From: Antedon mediterranea
Lineage: Eukaryota > Echinodermata > Crinoidea > Comatulida > Antedonidae
Assembly (NCBI RefSeq): GCF_964355755.1
Contig: NC_092673.1
Span: forward strand, 27,595,001 to 27,659,000
Direction of reading: 5' to 3'
DNA: 64,000 nt
Under the pieces are notes generated by a model, which did not search any database, was not told the DNA's origin, and worked only from the letters and a program-made list of their open reading frames with translations. This document shows, one piece after another, positions 47,601-60,134 of this stretch. A program made the translations under genes and the position numbers. Positions within the stretch are counted from its first letter, which is position 1; each line of letters starts with the position of its first letter.

Positions 47601-50600
47601 CTTGCTAAAATAAGATTTAATTCAGGGCGTTTCCAAATGTAGTCCCTGTGGTCAGATGACTAAACAATGCCTTTTGATGTATTAATTATCAATATTCAAT
47701 CACCATAGCAACGATTTAACTGTCATTTTCATTGTTAAAATATTTGAATTGTAAGACCCAGGTGTGAGGTTGTGATTCGACCAGCTGGCATGACTAACCA
47801 CAGCTCATTAACATATTAAGCAACGCCTAATCAATATACTATATCAATAACCTATAATAATACCTGTTCTCAGTGTGACTCAATAATACTGCAAAACTGT
47901 TATTAGAATGAGTCATGTTGTATTTATTGTTCTATTGTTTGGGCAACGTTTACTTGTGAAAATCATTTTTGTTTTAGGGTTGAGTATGTGAAATTCACAT
48001 GTCAGACCTGTTATTATTTAGTTTAATAGGTGAATAATTTTGGAAAGTCAATCTATTTAGTAACAATCAGGCCTATTAATAATAACAATAAGCGGCGACA
48101 TAATATTAATGGAATATTTGGCAAGATAAAAAAAAGTACATCAAACTAGAAGCAAGTGATAGGCATGTGCTTAACAGAATAACTCTCTCGTCAACAGCAA
48201 TAACATACAATATACTGTACATAGAAAGTACTAAAACATTTTGGACTTTTTAAAGTAATAATGACAAATCTCTATTATTTTCTTATTACTGTATTAAATA
48301 ACTAATAATTTTCATTTGTGTGGCTCCTTTATGCTACACTAAACCCCAAATCGTCTTAATATTTAGTGCACTGGACTTATGGTTTATAGTTCTTAATAAT
48401 AAAATAAATATGAGAAGACTCGTTATACCACCAGAATCATGGAGTGAGTGAGTGACCCCTTTCCAATAATATTATGGCTATGGATTACGGTTTGTCTTAA
48501 CTGGTCGTCCACTTACTAGAGCCTTTTAGCTGTCTTAACATGTATCCATCATTGCCCGTGCAATATACTGTACAATTTAAAAACTGTTTCTTGATAAATA
48601 TTAAACATGTTATTTTACAGAGTGTGGCTGTGAAGTACTTGGAATTCAAGTCAACCAAACGTCTTGTGCTCAATACCCTGAAGGCAATAAACCAATTGGT
48701 CAATGCACGTGCAAACACATGGTAACAGGGCGCTCATGCAGTGACTGTATACCTGGCTTCTTTGGTCTTGTCTTAGAACCGAACCCTGGAACTTGTAAAA
48801 GTAAGTTTTGATTTTGATCATCAACTCAAAGTTTATTTGTGATAAGCAGTCACTTTCATTTGGTATATTAAAAAATACACAGGTTTATTTTTCCATTTTT
48901 TTTCTTCATTTTTTTCAGTCTGTGTATGTAATTTGATTGGTACTCAGTTTTCTAGCAGCATATGTGCACAGGACGGACAGTGTCCATGTAAGACGGGTAC
49001 AGGTGGTATAGAATGTAACATTTGTAAAGATGGATTTCACACATATCCACTTTTATATACAGAGGTAATATTTCATATGTGTCATATGTTTCACATGTGA
49101 TATCTTTATTCAAGCCCATAAGTTTACCGTAACATAATACAGGCATCATACTGTACATACAGTGCATATGTGATACTGTATTACAGAATTTGCCTACAGT
49201 ATGATACTGCACATTTAATGTGTAATGTTCAGAATCAGAAAACTAAATATTTTTGGTATATTCTATTCAGGACTGCATTCCATGTGGCTGTGACTATGGA
49301 GGTGCCATTTCACAAGTTTGCGATAAAGAGACCGGTAGATGTAGCTGCCGGTCAGGGTTAAGAGGTGACCAGTGCAATGAGATCACTCCCTCAACATACT
49401 TTGAACATTTGGACTGGAACACATACGATGCCTGGGAAGCAGAGTCCACATGTGAGCAATGGTCGGATCTCCCTGCGGACGCATTCACCGGTAAAGGATT
49501 CCGGCGTTGTCGAATGGATCAAGATCTGATCTTCACAAACGTAATGGGGTTTACATCTTTGCCATTTGATGAGACGTGAGTTTCTGTTTATTTAAAATAT
49601 TTACATAGCTTTGTTTATTAATGAGAGATTTATGGTGTCACAGTCATGTTAGTTCTAATTCTTTCCAAAAGTAAATTTACAGACGTAGAAAATTCAAGAC
49701 ACAAAAACATTTTAATTTATTTTATTCCGTAAGTATATTTCATAATATATATTGATGCCAGTTACAGTATAAACTTGTTCACTTGACTTAGGGTTTGGTA
49801 TCTTGTATTGCGGTATACTTACATATCTGCGATGCCATGGAGAACCACCGAACTTATTGTGTCAGTTGGAGGAGACAGTCTAACTACAACGGGTGATCCA
49901 TGTCCGATTGCAGCACTCACCGTCATCAATACTATTGACATAGTTCTTGAGCCTGGTGAGAGAATAGCTTGGATGGGAAACATAACCGTGGATTCCTTGT
50001 TGATGGACCGTCGATGTCGCTATGTTGTGTCACTTTACTTTGGTGATTCAGGCCCGGGAAGTGAAACCATTGATATAGATGAGTTGGTGTTACTTCCAGA
50101 GCCTGAACAGTTTTTCGTCTACCAAGGAGCAGGTAAGATAATGCAACTATAAAAACTATTCTACTGCATTTGCTGCAGTAACTACATTTGTTTACTGCAA
50201 TGATGTGTGATTATAGTTTGTTTTAATGTAGTCAGTCACTGCAGTAATTACACAATAAAGTGTGTTAAATATTTACAAAAACAGATTTTATATGTAGTTA
50301 CTACATTAACTGTAGTAGAATCATTTCTTTTCATGGCCCTTTAATAAGCTCTGTCTACACTATGAAACTAGTGTGATGTGCCCAAATATGGTAGTGATAT
50401 GGCCAAATATGGTAGCGATATGACATCAATTCATGTCCATATAATGTGTTTTTGTCACATAAGTTTGTAGACAGGGCTTAAGACCATGAATCATATAATT
50501 GTTTCAGATTATAAAAAAAAATTTTTACATTGAATATTATGATGAGAACCTGCTATAAAATACTCAATGTATTCTAGATGAATTGTATTCCGTCCAGTAT

Positions 50601-52496
50601 ATCAAGGCCAAATTTTAACCAGCCTCTAAATAAACACTTGAGACCTTCCAAAAAAATGATATTTACTCTCATTTGTAAAATGCATCTATTTATGAGTTCT
50701 AAGAAAGCAAATTGCATATGCATAATACAATTACCTTATTATTATATGTATATTATGTTTATGAGTCTGTTTCTTTGTATTTATTGTGTATAACAAGTAT
50801 AAAGCGAAGTGTTATATCTACACCTAATTAAATTTGAAATGTCTTCCTCTGATTGGTTAGATTCTGATGTGCAAGAGCAGTACTTTCAGTGCTTGTATGA
50901 CATCGCTGAATTGGTGACACGGCAACAAGCTATTGATAATTGTGAAAGCTTTGCATTTTCGGTATCGACAGAGCTTAATGATGGCGTATTAGGTGAGATA
51001 TTTTACCTTTAAAATCAATAGTTATATACTGTATAATAATATTTGAATACGTGGCATTATAAGTTCATATTAAACACGTTTTTTAAACTAAGAAAATCAA
51101 TTCTGCTTATATAATCAATAGTTATTTACTGTAAAATATTGCAAGTGTATGGTGCGGAAAAGTTAATGTAAAACAACTTATGTCTTGGCCATTTTAAAAC
51201 AGCTATACTATATTTTTAAATATTGAGTGGCCTGGAGTTATTGCTTGGTGGTTAAGGTGCTCGCCTACTGATCCAAAAGTCCTGGGTACAAATCCTGTCA
51301 GATGCCAAGATTTTTTCTCATGACCAAGTATAACTCCACTCGCAAAGACTCCCACATTTGTAATCGCTTATGGCTATCCTTGGAAACATGTCTAAATTGA
51401 GAATAAAATATAATAAATGAATAAAACAACCTACAATAATAGTTGTATTTTAACTAACAACCTATGATTTTTTTCAGCTTGTAATTGTGACTTCATTGGT
51501 TCTCAGCTCAGTTTGTGTTCTACCTATGGAGGACAGTGCATTTGTAAGGCAGGGGTCGGAGGTCGTAGATGCGACCAATGTCTACCCGGCTTTTATAACT
51601 TTGGACTCACTGGGTGCATTCGTAAGTAGTTAACAGTAGTTAACAATTATACTACAAACAAATTTATTTAACTTTGTTTCCGTTTTCAGAGTGCTATATA
51701 GTTCCAACTTTGTCGCGTGGCAGGAGTCACAGTTGACCTATTTTAAAATAGCTTTGTGATTTTTATTTCCAGCCTGTAACTGCAATGCGACTGGTTCCGC
51801 ATCATTAGCATGTGACTTCATTGACGGCCAGTGTCCATGCTATGAGGGTGTCGCTCGTTTCGGTGACTTAAGCACACGGAATGTAACGGATGACCTCCAG
51901 TGTCACGGATGTTTAAACTATTACTATGGCTACGATACCGGTGTTGGCTGTTTACCTTGCAATTGCAATGAAAATGGTGTTGATAATTTGCAGTGTGATC
52001 AGTACGGCATGTGTATTTGTAAATCAACGGTTGGAGGCTACAAGTGCGACAGTTGTCTTATTGGATTTTACAACTTTAGTGCAATTGGTTGCTTGTGAGT
52101 TTTAATTTCTCTATTGATTTTGTAGTGGAGCTGTAGTGGTGGTTAACATGCTTCCAATTCTAATGTTCTGGGTCCAATCCTGACCTACAGTCAGGGTTCA
52201 ATCCTGCTCGCCAATGATGAGGGTTGCAACTGACTGTTCAGATTACTCCACTCCCTAAGCCTCAAATAAGACTTACTTTATAAGCACGATAAATTATAGT
52301 TAACATAACATAACATAACATAAATCTCTTTATTCATCTCATAAACAAACAAAAACAAGTGAGGAGTAAAACATGTTTTAAACGATGAAAGGGACCTCCA
52401 AGAAACCCAAAGGGGCTTGTGATAGGAAGCCCACTAAAACTAGTTACATTAATTAAGATACCTTAAAAAGAATTTTTTTTAAATAGATAAAATTAA

Positions 52497-52527
<31 letters not shown>

Positions 52528-55500
52528 GGCGAGTTTCTCAAAACAGTAGTATCAGGCTTACTATTAGTTTTTCCAACACTACCACCTAATAGTATAGGTC
52601 TTTTGCCAAGAAACAATTTAATTCTAAATATTCATCTACATTATGTATTTGTATTACTAAAATAGGGAATGCCTTTGTGATGAGATAGGTGCTGTTGGCT
52701 TTGCATGTGACCCTATGTCCGGCCTTTGTACTTGCAAAACGTACACAGTTGGCGACAAATGTGACCAGTGTCAAGAGGGATATTTTAATCTAGATTTGAA
52801 GCACGAGGGCGGTTGTCAGAAGTGTTTCTGTTTTGAACATGGAAGTGAATGCTCATCTGCTGCTGGATTCGTTGCTGCTACTCTTACGTCAGAATTTACG
52901 GACATGAAGTGAGTTTTTTTTAATTTTATATTTTTACAAGTTTTTGTAACTTCCAGAAAAATGTCTATGTTGAGCACCATACAGAAGGGTCTGTTTTCGA
53001 AGAGTTCATTTTATTTGTCCATACAGACAAGAGCGTAAATTTTCCACGTTTGTCTGTATCACCAACCAATCAATCTTAAGTTTGATAATATTTAATAAAA
53101 ATATATTTAATTTTGTTAGCCCTGTCTGCGGAATAGAGTTTTCTGATACTCACAGCATTGTCATTTTTTTAGTGGTTATTTTATTTGTATCTTCATTGAG
53201 ATCCAGCCAATGATACCCACAGCATTGTCATTTTTTTCGGTGCTTATTTTATTTTGTATCTTCATTGAGATCCAGCCACTGATACCCACAGCATTGTCAT
53301 TTTTTCAGTGCTTATTTTTTTTTTTATCTCCATTGAGAACCAGCCACTGATACCAACATCATCATATTTTTTTTATTAATTTGGATTTATTTCTATGTAC
53401 TTGTGTATTTGATGTTTTTCAGCCTTGATGGTTGGGTAGCCAGTGATTCAACTGCTTTGAACCCTGACCTCGATGGCCTTCGTATATCACATCCGCCGGG
53501 ACAATCAGCCTACACTTATGTCTACCTCATAGCACCTGAAAAATACACTGGTTTTCAGCTAAGCTCCTACGGAAACACCATTACCTACTCCATGAAGCTG
53601 GACCTTGGGCCACCTGAAGAATTCATAGACAACAGGTATCTAGTGATTCAAGGTGGTCCTGGCAACTACCCTTTGTTTTACATAAGGGATCAGTTTCTGC
53701 CAACGGAAGACCGAATGGTTTTTCAAGCTATCCTACGGGAAGAATACTGGACATCTGACGGTAGTTCAAATCCCACTACAACAGAGTTCCAAGGTGAGTT
53801 TCTACTACTCAACATCCGCTATCTTTGTAATAGGATACGCTACATGATTTGCTTTGGTTTTATTTGTGTTCATTTGTATATACACTACTAGTAACTGCTC
53901 TCATCATATTTTGGCTATTTTCAAGCAAGGTAATTTTTACAGATATAGATCATTCATTGGGTAATTGCCACCACACAGTCATTTGCCTATTCACTTCAAT
54001 TCAATTTATTCTGGATTTTACAATGCAAACAATAACACATACATCACACATGCTAGACCCGGGGGACTCCAACAGAAAACTGAACACATACATCACACAT
54101 GCTAGACCCGGGGGACTCCAACAGAAAACTCGATCGCTTTCGATTCTATTACAACATTTTTAATTATTTCTTTACAGCCGTATTAGCCCAGTTGACCAGC
54201 TTACAAATACGTGTAACCTTTGGCCTGAACACGGTGAGCACTCTGTATGATTTCAGTATGCAAACAGCAGCCATAGTTGAAGAGGGTGGTACTCCTGTTA
54301 CTTACGTTGAAGAGTGTGTCTGCGATACACCTACACTCACTGGTGGTATGTCTGTATTGTTTTATTTATTAATTATATATTTATTCGGTAGATGATTGAT
54401 GTAGGCCTGTAAATAGCCAGCATTTAGGACCCTTTTTGCTCATGTTTGATCTGAGAGGCTCATTTGAGAATGTTTAATGTTTGTGTGTGTGGGTCTATAT
54501 ACACTATTTATAGCACTATACATGCATTTTGATGGAACAAAATTTTGTGAGACTACAGTTTATCTATACACTACATACATCACTAAACTGTTAATTTAAG
54601 TGTAATATCACATACTCAAACCAGTCCCGTTTGTGCCTAATAATCACTAGTATACTAATACAATTCTGTGCATATATTTATAGGATTATCTTGCGAAACA
54701 TGTGTTGCGCTTAACCAAAGAGAAAACCTGACGCTTGTGGCAGTCGGAGGCGATGACCCATACTACACGTGTGTGCCATGCGATTGTAATGACAGATCAA
54801 CGGATTGTGACCCTCTTACCGGTATCTGTACGGAGTGTCGACTGGGAACCGCAGGCGATTATTGCCAATCATGTGCAGAGTTTGTTCAGGAATCTGCCTG
54901 CGAGGAATGTATAAAGGATCATTATGGATTTGGAACTACTTTATTTGAAGGTGCTTGTGCAGGTAATAAGGCAAAAAGTAGTTCTACATACCTACCAAAA
55001 ATAGAGTCTTGAAATCAACTAAAACTGATTTTCTCAATTTAGTTTTCTCTTTTTTAAATAATTGTTGTCAATATTTCTATGATTTACAAAGACATTGCTT
55101 AAGCTCTGCCTCCACTATCAAACTTCATGTGCCCATATATGGACATGATGATGTCATATCACTACCATATTTGGGAACATCACACTTTTTTTTCAAACTA
55201 GTAATGTTTGATAGTGTAGACAGAGCTTTAAATTTGTTAATGACAATAAAACAATTCATTATAATCTTTCATTTGACAGATTGTGCATGTAACGTAACAG
55301 GCACTGGTGGGATCACTGCCTGTGAAAACATTGACGGTCAGTGTCCCTGCACGGGCAACTATGGAGGCCTGAAATGTAGTAGATGTACTTATAATTACTA
55401 CAACTATGGGGCAGGCTGTGTTCGTAAGTAAAAATAATTGATATCTGATTGTGTAACTTGGACTAATGTTATTAGTTATGGTATTTTTTATGTTTTTGGA

Positions 55501-58500
55501 TAATTTTACATCATCATTGTCATTTTTTCAGTAATTTTTTTTTTTTGGATTAACATAATAAAATGTATTTTATAATTATTTTGCAGCATGTCCAATCTGC
55601 TACAACCTAATTAATGATAACTACTTCACATTGGTGTCTGAAAGTCAAAATGCGACAATACGCACAGAGTATCTGACATCCCAAGATAACTCGTCCATCA
55701 TTGGTCCTTTCTCGGAGCGTTTGCAAGCATCCTATGATCAAATGCTGCAACTTGTTGCTGATGTAAGTTCTCCTCAACATTAATAATCGTTTCCCTCTTA
55801 CAAAGTATTTTTCTAAAGATTATATGCTTCTATGAAAGGTTTTATACTGTAAAATTTTCCTACATAAGATTTCTCCGGGAAAAAATATATATATGACGAG
55901 ATCTAATAAGATCGAAACAGTACTGTCTGCAGATTGGATATATATATATATATATATAAACAAATCAGGCAAAGAACATTAATTCTAAACCGCCCGGTGA
56001 TATACTGAAATTTAATTAATTAATTTGAAACGATAAAGACCACATATGCATATTCATTTTGGTAAAGATGTTGTAATTACTTTTTGAGTAATCCTGCTAA
56101 CAAACAAAAAACAGACAAACATACAAACACACGTGATCGATTACATATACCTCCGCCAAGGAGGTAAATGAACACTAGCTGTATGTATACAGTATGAATG
56201 CATGCAAAAGCAAAAAACAAACATTTAAACTCTCTCTCATTGTCAATTTATCAAATCTTTATCTTTTCATTTTAGTCAATGGATGTGATAAATGAAGGTC
56301 AGGATGTCAACGCTGACCTCGACCAATTGAATGCAACAATGTTTGAGTTAATGGCGACCTTAGAGAATGCAGAAATGACCATACCACTTGCTAATGCCAG
56401 CGGCTTTATCTCTGTCAGTAACTATTTCCAAGCTCAATCAGCAATAGCTGTAATCCAAGAGAATCTGCAGCAATCATTTCAGATACTAGAAAATGGTAAA
56501 ATACTTTTATGTTTATTATTTGACAGACTTTCAAAGTGATTTGGACAGAAATGTAAAGCTCTGTCAACACTATCAAACTAGCGTGACAAAAAAGTGTGAT
56601 GTGCCCAAATATGCCCATATATGGGCACATCGCATTTTTTTTCACACAAAATTTGGTAGCTTTAGAAAAATCCTTAAATATTTATTTACTTGAAAATGGA
56701 ATTACTTAGATGGGAAATATTTCACTGTGATTAGTGAGTACAACCAGTGCCCCATATCAATACAGATATTACTGTACTTTAATATATTACATTAAAAATA
56801 TTCATTTCTTTAAACAGGCACCTTTGAAGAGCGCCATCTTGTGCTTGCACAACTAAGAGAAAGTCTCGGAGGAATTGAAGACTTGTTTTATATTCTCGTG
56901 GCAGACACCACGATTCAGACCACACGAGTTGAGAGAGAGACCTCAGACCTCCGACTTATTGTAGAAAACAACAATGATATCACAGAATCAAATCTTAATG
57001 TGAGTGGAACAGTGTGTTCTTAAAATATTACAAATAGTTAAATATACATATAGGAAACCCACGATTTTTAAACAGAGTCTCATATGAGGTTTAGGAAGTG
57101 GCAGAAAATCTGTAAAGATTTATGTGACAAAAAAGTGTGATGTGCCCAAACATGGTAGTGATATTACATCATCATGTCCATATATGATCGCATTACATTT
57201 TTTTGTCACATGAAGTTTGATAGTGTAGACAAGGCTTAACATGATTTGAGCCAAGGGAATTCTGGGAAAGCAATCTTATCAACCAAGCCACAGTGGCAAT
57301 ACATAAACGTCTTCAAAATAGAACGAATATAAAAATGGATTTACTGTATGTATTATGTGTATTATGCCATTTGTTATAAATTTTTATTTGAGAAAAAAAA
57401 CAATTTTTTATGTGGATTATTTTTTTCAGTCTATTGCCATTATACAGGTAACTCACTTTTATTTTGAGTCTCAATAGATGTCTTTTGAAATTAATTAACA
57501 GGTCGCCCAGAGTGCACAGGCCACACATGACAACACAACCTCAAGGACAGCGATGCTTCTCACGGATGCCAATGAGATTGAAGATTACGGTTTGAGCACC
57601 GAGGTCCGTGTGGAAACAGTTGAAATGAGGGGGATGGAATCTGATTTGCTTGCAAGAGAGAAAAGCATGTTGGCAATGGCGCCAAACAATAATGCTGAAT
57701 CCGATATCAACTCGTTGGCCATCTCTGCCATCTCTAAAGGGTCACAAGCTGATGCACTTACTGACCTGGTAAGTATACAACGAACAGACATTGCCAGCCC
57801 AAGAGGGCGCACTGGCATACATCATTCCTTATTCTGATAATTTAATGTTGAAATATTAAAATCCTGACATGATTGTGTGTTTTGTTATACAATCAACTTT
57901 TCCAATACTGGACACTTTTCGCTGGCCTATTATGTCTGGTTTTCCGAAAAGTCTGGTATTCGGAATGTGTTTCTAATAGTAAAAGTGAATTTGGGACATT
58001 TTTGGACCTAAAGAAAAGTCTGGTTTTGATAGAGTTTCCGGTTATCATAGAGTCTGGTATTGGAAGCGTTGATTGTATACATCTATTTTTAATTTTTTTG
58101 CATAAATTACAGTTTTATCTAGTGTTAACTAATAAAGTTATTATAACACTTTTACAGGCTATTAATAGTTTAGAGTCGGCTACAGATGATTTTGAAACTG
58201 TGGCCGAAGCCGGCTCAGACACAAACGTGCTAATTACCAACGTAAACAATACGATAAACAGCGTGAATGCTCTCTATAATCGTGTAATTGAGGCTAATAA
58301 TAGCGTGACAGCATCGAAGAAGCTGTCAAGTGAAACGTTTCAGGCCGCGGAGGAGATGCTGGACGTCGTATCAACCTTTAGTACCCAAGCGGCAGGTAAC
58401 TATATTATTATTATTATCCTCTACAAAAAAATAATTTGCCGTTGCTACAGATATGGTATTGTGACTTTTGCTTCTGGCTATTAAAGGTACAGAATGAATG

Positions 58501-60134
58501 AACCTTAGGCTAATACCGGCCCTTGAAACCTTAACAAAGTGTCCCTCTAGACAATGAAAGACAAATGGGATTTAGAACATGATACAGATCAAACAATTCC
58601 ATTGCAGACATTTGTTGATCTTCTATCTTTTGAAGCCATAAATATTTTTTATTCTACTTTGTTATAGTCAAATTTTGATACAAATATTTGTTAGTGTTAT
58701 TATTTATACATTTTTATAGCTATGACCCACTCTCCTCCCCCATGAACATTTCTCTATCCATGTCTGTAAATGCGGAAACTAATTATTACCATTTAAAAAA
58801 AATTAGAGGTTCAGGCCGCTGCGGATGAAGCATTAACTAATGTTGCATTGATACAAAGCAGTAGCGAGGCTAACATACGTAAAGCGAATGATCTTGAGAA
58901 CGAACTAAGACCAATAGAAGCTGACGCAACAAGAGGACGGCAAGATGCTGATACCGCATATGCCATGGCTGAGGAAGAATTTCAGGTGATTTATTTTGTG
59001 TAGCTTAAAGATGTATTGTCCCCCAAAAATATAGAAAATGAAGGTTAAAAAGTTATTCACTTCTGTAAAAAATAACAAACAAAAATAATTATTTCACTTA
59101 AAGACAAAAGAAACAGTTTTTTAATTTTTTTTATATATTTTTTTATTTTTTAATAATTGTTTTTTTTTTATCCTGTTTTTTGGTCAACGAGGACAATATA
59201 TCTTTAAATATTTTGAAATTGCATGAACGGAGAAAAAAATATTAGTACGATATTGTCTTTACATGTCTACAAACCAATGTTGTCAATAAAGTCCTTGTAG
59301 TCCTGATAATAGACCCATGGTCATATCGTTCATGTTTCTACGATCTTGCAGTTGTGCAAGTCCTATTATGTAGATAAGTGGATAAATATTTGTTGATTTG
59401 AAATCCTTTTCTATATATCTTGGTATTTTTATTTCAACAAGTACAATACAATTCAAAGGCTGAATTTCTGCATTTTTTACACTACTTAAAACGACATCAA
59501 AAAGTGAAAAAACATTCATTAGGAAATATAAAATATCTATGTGTATCAAAATACTTTAAAAAAGTAAAAACAAAAATCTAAAAAAGAAACATCTTTTTAA
59601 ACAATACAATGACTTTACATGGTAATTATATTGTTTGTTGCATTTATGCTTTAGGAGGTATTTGCTATAAACGATAGAGCCAATGACATTGCAATAGAGA
59701 CTGCCAACACCCTTAACAACATAGACACAATCACAGAGAGTGTTAGAACCATCAACTCTAGTTTGGTGTCGCCCTCTGGCGAAAGCTGTGACTCATTCAC
59801 TCCTAGTATCTCTGCGCTTGAATCAATAGTGACACAGGCTTCTACAGATGCCCAGTCAGCATCCAGCACCGCCAGTATGTCGCAACGCATGATTGAACAG
59901 CTTCTTGACGAGGTCATCGGCATCAGTCATGTGGACACATCAGCTTTGCCAGCTCTTAGTCAGCGTATAGTAGATGCACGTAATTACTTCACGCAAGGTC
60001 AGTTTGATACTGCGATTGCGACTTTAAAAGTATCGATTGATGAGCAGCAGGCGTGGCTGGACCAAACTGTTGCAGAAGTTGAAGAGATACAAAGGCAAAT
60101 TGACAGTCTTGAAAGTTTTAGAGTGCGGACGTGA
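41677..60134 (+). CDS. Laminin chain with both LF and L4 domains, gamma-like coiled coil
   Basis: 23 coding exons: 41677-41967, 43470-44107, 44495-44676, 45879-46046, 48621-48800, 48919-49064, 49271-49575, 49792-50132, 50861-50992, 51478-51621, 51773-52094, 52666-52908, 53423-53793, 54178-54345, 54684-54962, 55280-55423, 55587-55762, 56276-56495, 56818-56999, 57502-57768, 58158-58395, 58807-58985, 59655-60134. All splice phases agree; 1931 residues. Order: signal peptide (about 1-40); LN about 45-310 (NTWWQS, SYYYA); five LE repeats to about 572; LF about 575-795 (FTGKGF, LRY, DELVLLP), normally a beta-chain domain; LE repeats; L4 about 1031-1195 ([18 protein letters not shown]), normally gamma/alpha; LE repeats; coiled coil 1352-1931 opening CPICYNL like gamma chains. 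No beta-knob, no LG domains. The C-terminus ends SLESFRVRT, without the usual cysteine. Secreted basement-membrane component by family. Confidence 0.92.
41968..43469. other. Laminin intron 1, rich in TACTGTA/TACAGTA words
   Basis: Many short overlapping words such as TACAGTA, TACTGTA and GTATACAG occur between about 42010 and 43080. No exon-like sequence was found. Confidence 0.5.
44269..44372. mobile_element. MITE family A copy (laminin intron 2)
   Basis: AGCTCTGTCTACACTATCAA at the left, diverged CTATAGTGTATACAGAGCTT at the right, about 104 bp. Confidence 0.8.
45578..45733. mobile_element. MITE family A copy (laminin intron 3)
   Basis: Left terminus AGCTCTGTCTACACTATCAA. It holds two tandem GCCCAAATATGGTAGTGATA units, and the right end is TTATAGTGTAGACA. 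It is longer than the 105-bp copies because of the duplicated internal unit. Confidence 0.85.
46819..47080. mobile_element. MITE family C copy
   Basis: Ends are TTTAAAGATGTGTTTTCCCC and, inverted, GGGGGACAACATCTTTAAA. The body is AT-rich. A related copy is at 59005-59207 and further remnants are near 31.1 and 37.0 kb. Confidence 0.7.
48363..48515 (-). mobile_element. SINE family 1, partial copy
   Basis: Read on the minus strand it carries the tRNA-like 3' half (CACTCACTCCATGATTCTGG), the CGAGTCTTCTC box and AACTATAAACCATAAGTCCA. It shares these, in the same order, with 19936-20299, with a small AT-rich insertion. Confidence 0.65.
50346..50480. mobile_element. MITE family A copy (laminin intron 8)
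   Basis: AGCTCTGTCTACACTATGAA at the left, two tandem CCAAATATGGTAG units, right end GTAGACAGGGCTTA. Confidence 0.8.
51225..51423 (+). mobile_element. tRNA-derived SINE (family 2)
   Basis: Box A-like TTGCTTGGTGGTTAAGGTGC and box B-like GGGTACAAATCCTGTC, at tRNA spacing, are followed by a unique body and an ATAAAATATAATAAATGAAT tail. It lies in laminin intron 9. Confidence 0.65.
52122..52297 (+). mobile_element. tRNA-derived SINE (family 3)
   Basis: Box A-like GTAGTGGTGGTTAACATGC and box B-like GGGTCCAATCCTGACC. The 3' part, AAGCACGATAAATTATAGTT, is shared with the minus-strand copy at 62534-62690. It lies in laminin intron 11. Confidence 0.6.
52293..52445 (-). repeat. LINE-like 3' tail with CATAA repeats
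   Basis: Four CATAA units, then TCTCTTTATTCATCTCATAA, then a mixed segment with AGGGACCTCCAAGAAACCC. Layout as in the other minus-oriented LINE tails of the window. A run of about 28 A follows at 52502-52527. Confidence 0.45.
53993..54131 (-). repeat. LINE-like 3' tail with TTCAA repeats and a short tandem duplication
   Basis: TTCAATTCAATTTATTCTGG leads into a segment in which a 38-base block (ACATACATCACACATGCTAG and on) is present twice in tandem. It lies in laminin intron 13. Confidence 0.5.
55098..55229. mobile_element. MITE family A copy (laminin intron 15)
   Basis: Left AAGCTCTGCCTCCACTATCA, right GTTTGATAGTGTAGACAGAG, one internal CATATCACTACCATATTTGG unit in inverted order relative to the 45.6-kb copy. 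Confidence 0.85.
55936..56038 (-). repeat. 5'-truncated copy of the tRNA-like repeat's 3' part
   Basis: The inverse of 21253-21340: AAACAAATCAGG, then AACATTAATTCTAAACCGCC, then TTTAATTAATTAATTTGAAA, beside an (AT)n run. The tRNA-like head is missing, as expected of a truncated retroposed copy. Confidence 0.8.
56555..56664. mobile_element. MITE family A copy (laminin intron 18)
   Basis: AGCTCTGTCAACACTATCAA at the left and a degraded AAATTTGGTAGCTTTA right end; internal hairpin TGCCCATATATGGGCA. Confidence 0.75.
57120..57239. mobile_element. MITE family A copy, left end missing (laminin intron 19)
   Basis: Begins inside the family body (GTGACAAAAAAGTGTGATGT) and ends with the normal right terminus AGTTTGATAGTGTAGACAAG. 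Confidence 0.75.
59005..59207. mobile_element. MITE family C copy (laminin intron 22)
   Basis: TTAAAGATGTATTGTCCCCC at the left and its inverse GGACAATATATCTTTAA at the right; T- and A-rich body. Confidence 0.7.

Larger units (their letters stand above)
46047..48620. other. Laminin intron 4, large
   Basis: No exon seen. It contains a MITE family C copy (46819-47080) and a minus-strand SINE piece (48363-48515). The rest is AT-rich. Confidence 0.5.

Noticed and set aside
53849-54163. 104-codon open frame after laminin exon 13
   Set aside because: It lies in the intron, over a LINE-like tail with a short tandem duplication; the laminin frame continues at 54178.
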